Of a stretch of 7,008 nucleotides of DNA, positions 6,791 through 7,008 are shown piece after piece. A program made the position numbers and the translations under genes. The stretch covers positions 1-7,008 of the forward strand of contig LCEZ01000038.1 of assembly GCA_000995845.1 (NCBI GenBank). The letters run 5' to 3'. The stretch is from Parcubacteria group bacterium GW2011_GWD2_43_10. GTDB lineage: Bacteria; Patescibacteriota; Patescibacteriia; Veblenbacterales; UBA10138. Below the pieces are notes generated by a model that ran no database searches, was not told where the DNA came from, and saw only the letters and a list, made by a program, of their open reading frames with translations. The number at the start of each line of letters is the position of its first letter. The first letter of the stretch is position 1.

Positions 6791-7008
6791 TTTGGGGCGG
6801 AAGTTATAAGTGGCGGGTAAAAGTAAGACAGACGATTGAATTTTTAGCGCCGATGGTAATTGTGATGGTAGTGCTGGCGGGTTATAACCAGGTACGTTTC
6901 GGGAGCTTTGAGGAAACGGGTTACACTATGACGGGAAATCTGACTCAACAAAAATATGAATTGAAAACTTACGGTTTGTTTAAATTGGAAAACATTCCGA
7001 CGAATTTT
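6769..7008 (+). CDS. Partial polytopic membrane protein, GT39/PMT-like; 5'-truncated or chimeric
   Basis: An 80-codon frame runs from ATG 6769 to the window edge. It shows a hydrophobic start (MVFFLVAIWGG), a basic turn (KWRVKVR, 14-20), a membrane helix (about 25-38), then YNQVRFGSFEETGY (39-52) and YGLFKLENIPTNF (68-80). An aromatic-Asn-x-x-RFGS-x-x-ETGY sequence after a helix, followed by a GLF-x-L-x-x-IPTN loop, is a pattern I associate with the middle of dolichyl-phosphate-mannose-mannosyltransferase-like (GT39) membrane glycosyltransferases. Those normally have several more helices and the acidic catalytic residues before this point; here a stop codon at 6736-6738 closes the frame upstream and hisS occupies the opposite strand. 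GGAGGAG (6753-6759) lies nine bases before the ATG but is also hisS coding sequence, so it may be chance. It could be a remnant gene, a short unrelated membrane protein or a contig join. Confidence 0.5.
   Translation, partial: MVFFLVAIWGGSYKWRVKVRQTIEFLAPMVIVMVVLAGYNQVRFGSFEETGYTMTGNLTQQKYELKTYGLFKLENIPTNF

Noticed and set aside
6802..6807. TATAAC on the minus strand upstream of the hisS TTG as a -10 box
   Set aside because: No acceptable -35 box lies 16-18 bases upstream, and the site is inside the plus-strand membrane-protein frame.
1..7008. Recoded TGA (code 25), CRISPR arrays, tRNA or rRNA genes, insertion sequences
   Set aside because: No in-frame TGA occurs in the genes, no regularly spaced direct DNA repeats were seen, and I recognised no structural RNA or transposase sequence on either strand.

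Overview
The window looks like a piece of a Patescibacteria (CPR)-type bacterial genome. This is inferred from three things: a giant secreted Ig/TIG-repeat protein with a VirB2/TrbC-like two-helix membrane start, a bS21 and a histidyl-tRNA synthetase of the kind seen in that radiation, and the scarcity of Shine-Dalgarno sites. No rRNA or other marker is present to fix the lineage. The code appears standard: the frames contain no internal TGA, and the three complete genes all end in TAA.

Almost everything is on the minus strand. Reading in that direction, hisS (6790 to 5441) comes first. A 97-base intergenic gap follows, holding a near-consensus sigma-70 promoter and a structured leader with a full-length Shine-Dalgarno sequence. 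Then come rpsU (5340 to 5062), a yqeY-like gene (5049 to 4594) and the start of a very large open frame (4583 down to the left edge). The last three are 10 to 12 bases apart and probably form one transcription unit. The large frame stays open for 1527 codons and runs off the window.

The large protein has a signal peptide, two membrane helices with a basic cytoplasmic loop between them, a Gly/Asn-rich hinge, and then about 1370 visible residues of extracellular beta-sandwich modules. These are SbsA/Big_5-like Ig domains, five TIG-like domains, cysteine-rich linkers and a cysteine-bracketed amphipathic loop. It is best read as a membrane-anchored surface protein whose anchor resembles a type IV secretion pilin subunit.

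At the right edge a plus-strand frame (6769 to 7008, open at the edge) resembles the middle of a polytopic GT39/PMT-like membrane glycosyltransferase. It begins inside the 5' end of hisS and lacks the N-terminal half such proteins normally have. This head-to-head junction is either a decayed gene, a rearrangement scar or an assembly join.

The most interesting items are the pilin-anchored giant protein, the rpsU leader (a perfect Shine-Dalgarno in a tetraloop hairpin, the only clear one in front of a minus-strand gene here), and the odd 5' junction of hisS.
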